In this document: positions 8,158 through 10,438 of the stretch, piece by piece
How the letters are laid out: each line of letters begins with the position of its first letter
How positions within the stretch are numbered: the first letter of the stretch is position 1
Notes under the pieces: model-generated
Told to the model about the DNA's origin: nothing
The model's database searches: none
The model's input: only the letters and a program-made list of their open reading frames with translations
Translations under genes and position numbers: made by a program
Assembly: GCA_003353825.1 (NCBI GenBank)
Contig: PIVW01000184.1
Location: forward strand, 1-10,438
DNA: 10,438 bases
Origin: Chloroflexota bacterium
Lineage (GTDB): Bacteria > Chloroflexota > Anaerolineae > J102
Direction: 5' to 3'

Positions 8158-8484
8158 TATTTCTCTGCTCGCAGTCAGGGTACTTCGGATGCTCACAGTC
8201 GATAATGCTTGATGACGACTTGGTAGTTACGGCAATTGCACTGTTTAGGGCTGCCGATCCTTGTCTGCAGCCGCATTGCTCATTTGGAGGGATTCGGCAA
8301 TAGTACGTCGGTTCGGGACTATAAAACAGCAAGATAGGGTTGTCAAGAGGATGGTGAGAACTTTGGACAAAATAACCACAAGAATTGAATCCAGTAACAG
8401 GTACAGAGTTCCACATGTTGTCGAATTCTAGGTCCTACGATTATTCCAGACTTCGCTGGTATGAATGACTTGGTGACGAAGAAA

Positions 8485-8511
8485 TCACCTTGTCACCCCT
8501 TCACCTTGTCA
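8485..8511. repeat. Direct repeat TCACCTTGTCA
   Basis: TCACCTTGTCA occurs exactly at 8485-8495 and 8501-8511 (period 16). GGTGA at 8472-8476 is the inverse of TCACC at 8485-8489. This looks like a short intergenic repeat family rather than a protein-coding feature. Confidence 0.6.
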
Positions 8512-8752
8512 GACAATAGATCAAGATCGATAAAAAGTTACCGATGTCGCAGCAATGCTCGGTGACGACATGAATGTCAAAATACGGGATGGGGATGCAG
8601 CATCACTCATCTTGCTCTCAATTTGAGTGGAAGCATCGTTGCTGTAGCGGCTGGCGTTAACTGTAATACTGGTTAAGTTTTCGTCATTCGATGTAAATTC
8701 ATGAAATTGAACAGCGAGATTCGCATAAAGCATGGTCTTTGTAAGAAACCTC

Positions 8753-8761
8753 TGGTATACT
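8753..8761 (+). promoter_or_regulatory. Extended -10 promoter of ftsH
   Basis: TGGTATACT contains the extended -10 TGn followed by TATACT (one mismatch to TATAAT). No good -35 is seen at 16-18 bases, which extended -10 promoters tolerate. Transcription would start near 8768, giving a leader of about 53 bases. Confidence 0.6.
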
Positions 8762-8785
8762 AGCATCAGAGATATTGATCAGACC

Positions 8786-8806
8786 ATCGGGTATTGCTTA
8801 CCCGAT
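8786..8806 (+). promoter_or_regulatory. Leader hairpin directly upstream of the ftsH ribosome site
   Basis: A perfect 8-bp stem, ATCGGGTA (8786-8793) with TACCCGAT (8799-8806) over a TTGCT loop, ends three bases before GGAGG. It leaves the ribosome site exposed, so it is more likely a stabiliser or a protein/temperature-responsive element than a simple blocker. No regulator is identified. Confidence 0.5.
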
Positions 8807-8809
8807 AAC

Positions 8810-8814
8810 GGAGG
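8810..8814 (+). promoter_or_regulatory. Ribosome binding site of ftsH
   Basis: GGAGG is 6 bases before GTG 8821. The ATG at 8817 is too close and opens only a 9-codon frame, so GTG is the start. Confidence 0.85.
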
Positions 8815-8820
8815 AAATGC

Positions 8821-10438
8821 GTGAACGCAAACTGGTCCCGAAATAACATATTTGTCTATCTGCTGATCTTGGTGGCTGCCGCCGCCCTCTTCCTCAGCAT
8901 CTTCCCGTCCGGCGATGATAAACCCCAGGACATGGATATAACCGCAGTTGCGGATGCAGTCCAGCATAGGAATGTCGAGTCGATTGCTATCAGCGGCAAC
9001 GAATTGCTTGTAACGATGAACAACGACGAAACTTTCCAGGCACGAAAAGATGCCGATATCAGCTTATTGGTCACGCTGCAATCGCTCGGTGTCAGCCGTG
9101 AAGACATCGAGAACGTGCAGATAATCATAGAACCGCCCAGCCAGGCCGGCTTTTGGCTGGCATTGTTGAGCTACATCGGCCCCGTGATCTTCATTGTGGT
9201 ATTGCTGTTTTTCCTCATGCGTCAGGCTCAAGGCTCTAATAGCCAGGCCATGAGCTTTGGGAAGAGCAAGGCAAAGATGATGGATAGCGATAAGCCTACG
9301 GTCACGTTTGACGATGTCGCCGGTTGCGACGAGGCCAAACAAGAATTGTCTGAGGTGGTAGAGTTTTTACAAGAACCCCAGAAATTCGCTTCTTTAGGAG
9401 CGCGTATCCCTAAAGGTGTACTCATGGTTGGCCATCCCGGTACCGGTAAGACCCTTATGGCCAAAGCCGTTGCCGGCGAGGCAGGCGTGCCCTTCTTCTC
9501 GATCTCTGGTTCAGAGTTTGTCGAGATGTTTGTTGGCGTTGGCGCCAGCCGTGTGCGCGATCTGTTTGAGCAGGCCAAGCGAAATAGCCCTTGTATTGTC
9601 TTTATCGATGAGATCGACGCCGTGGGGCGTCATCGAGGTTCAGGCCTGGGTGGCAGCCACGACGAACGAGAGCAGACGCTGAATCAGATTTTGGTAGAGA
9701 TGGATGGTTTCGATACCGATACGGGTGTGATCATCATCGCCGCCACCAACCGCCCCGACATCCTTGATCCTGCCCTGCTGCGCCCCGGCCGTTTCGACCG
9801 CCGTGTAGTGCTCGACCGACCTGACGTGCGTGGCCGCCGGGCGATCCTGGGCATTCATGTTAAGGGTAAACCGCTGGCTGCCGGTATCGATCTCGATGTT
9901 CTGGCACGGGCTACACCCGGGTTTGTCGGCGCAGATCTGGAAAATCTAGTCAACGAAGCAGCGATTCTTGCCGCCAGACGCAATAAGCGCTCGATTTCGA
10001 TGCATGAGTTCGAAGAAGCTATCGAACGTGTGGCATTGGGCGGTCCTGAGCGCAAGAGTCGGGTGATGAGTGAAGTGCAAAGGCGTCTTACTGCTTATCA
10101 TGAAGCAGGACATGCTGTGGTCGCCAAGATCCTCGATCCTGAGAATCCTATTCAGAAAGTGACGATCATTCCCCGCGGTCAGGCTGACGGTTATGCTTGG
10201 CAGGTGCCCCAGGAAGAACGCACATTGCAACGCAAAGAGGATTTCATGGCCCGTATTTCGGTTGCACTGGGCGGGCGAATCGCTGAAGAACTCACCTTCG
10301 GCGATATCTCCAGCGGCGCCAGTTCGGACCTCGAACAGGTCACACAGATCGCAAGAGCTATGGTTACACGCTACGGCATGAGTGATAAACTCGGGCCCAT
10401 GGTTTTTGGGAAAAAGGATTCATTGAAAAAGATGGGCA
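8821..10438 (+). CDS. ftsH: ATP-dependent membrane zinc metalloprotease FtsH (3' end outside window)
   Basis: A membrane-anchored AAA+ protease that unfolds and degrades misfolded membrane proteins and short-lived regulators, acting as a hexamer. 539 codons are visible from GTG 8821 with no stop; roughly the last 70-130 residues are missing. TM helix 1 is at about 9-29, the small extracytoplasmic FtsH_ext domain at 30-108 and TM helix 2 at 111-133. The AAA module has Walker A at 204-211 (GHPGTGKT, with His where Pro is usual), the pore-loop Phe237 (MFVGVG), Walker B FIDEID at 261-266, the second region of homology from 309 (ATNRP), and arginine-finger candidates R324 and R327. The M41 domain has HEAGH at 427-431 and the third zinc ligand D503 (SSDLEQ). 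All catalytic residues are in place. It has its own promoter, leader hairpin and ribosome site and is divergent from the ferredoxin gene, so it is likely transcribed alone or leads an operon. Confidence 0.98.
   Translation, partial: MNANWSRNNIFVYLLILVAAAALFLSIFPSGDDKPQDMDITAVADAVQHRNVESIAISGNELLVTMNNDETFQARKDADISLLVTLQSLGVSREDIENVQIIIEPPSQAGFWLALLSYIGPVIFIVVLLFFLMRQAQGSNSQAMSFGKSKAKMMDSDKPTVTFDDVAGCDEAKQELSEVVEFLQEPQKFASLGARIPKGVLMVGHPGTGKTLMAKAVAGEAGVPFFSISGSEFVEMFVGVGASRVRDLFEQAKRNSPCIVFIDEIDAVGRHRGSGLGGSHDEREQTLNQILVEMDGFDTDTGVIIIAATNRPDILDPALLRPGRFDRRVVLDRPDVRGRRAILGIHVKGKPLAAGIDLDVLARATPGFVGADLENLVNEAAILAARRNKRSISMHEFEEAIERVALGGPERKSRVMSEVQRRLTAYHEAGHAVVAKILDPENPIQKVTIIPRGQADGYAWQVPQEERTLQRKEDFMARISVALGGRIAEELTFGDISSGASSDLEQVTQIARAMVTRYGMSDKLGPMVFGKKDSLKKMG

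Larger units (their letters stand above)
8056..8752. other. Long intergenic region with short repeats and no supported gene
   Basis: About 700 bases between the divergent ferredoxin and ftsH genes. Small frames on the - strand (8153-8416 and 8521-8766) lack ribosome sites and family resemblance, and the second overlaps the ftsH promoter. I see no tRNA-like cloverleaf. The region holds GTAGAYAAG-type repeats (8092-8157), CACCTTGTC repeats (8485-8511) and a loose hairpin (TGCCGATCC at 8252-8260 with GGATTCGGCA at 8290-8299, one bulged base). It could be repeat-derived or could hide a small RNA; the sequence alone does not decide. Confidence 0.5.

Noticed and set aside
8153..8416. 87-codon open frame on the - strand
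   Set aside because: No ribosome site, no recognisable domain, and irregular composition; treated as chance.
8056..8752. CRISPR array or tRNA in the long gap
   Set aside because: Repeats are only 9-11 bases and irregularly spaced, with no uniform spacers; no cloverleaf-compatible arms were found.
8521..8766. 81-codon open frame on the - strand
   Set aside because: No ribosome site, no recognised motif, and it overlaps the likely ftsH promoter.
8817..8846. Nine-codon frame (MRERKLVPK) overlapping the ftsH start, considered as a leader peptide
   Set aside because: Its ATG is only two bases from GGAGG, too close for efficient initiation, while GTG 8821 has ideal spacing and leads into a full FtsH.

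Overview
The window reads as chromosomal DNA from a free-living bacterium with large secreted multidomain enzymes. The domain mix (InhA-type M6 metalloprotease, subtilase with PKD and DNRLRE-like modules, NuoE-like small ferredoxin, FtsH, and short AAGTAG/CACCTTGTC repeats between genes) suggests Chloroflexota (Anaerolineae, Caldilineae or Ardenticatenia-like). This is inference from gene style; no rRNA or other phylogenetic marker is present.

Layout: 1-318 carries no convincing gene. 319-3903 (+) encodes a 1194-residue secreted M6 zinc metalloprotease, followed by two consecutive hairpins, the second a perfect 12-bp stem that looks like a terminator. A TATAAT promoter and AGGAG ribosome site then precede 4115-7552 (+), a 1145-residue secreted S8 subtilisin-like serine protease. 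Convergent to it, 7684-8055 (-) encodes a small [2Fe-2S] thioredoxin-like ferredoxin flanked by short degenerate repeats. About 700 bases without a supportable gene follow, and then a well-formed extended -10 promoter, an 8-bp leader hairpin and a GGAGG site introduce ftsH (8821 to the window end, + strand), which is cut by the window edge.

The two proteases belong to unrelated catalytic clans but end in clearly paralogous modules of about 155 residues (DNRLRE/disaggregatase-repeat-like). They form a plausible extracellular protein-degrading pair that share a common surface- or substrate-binding tail, although each appears to have its own transcription signals. FtsH is a separate, membrane-bound, ATP-driven quality-control protease. 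The ferredoxin has no evident functional partner in the window. I see no CRISPR array, transposase, tRNA or rRNA, and no strong evidence of a wholly new system; the paired protease tails are the most distinctive feature.
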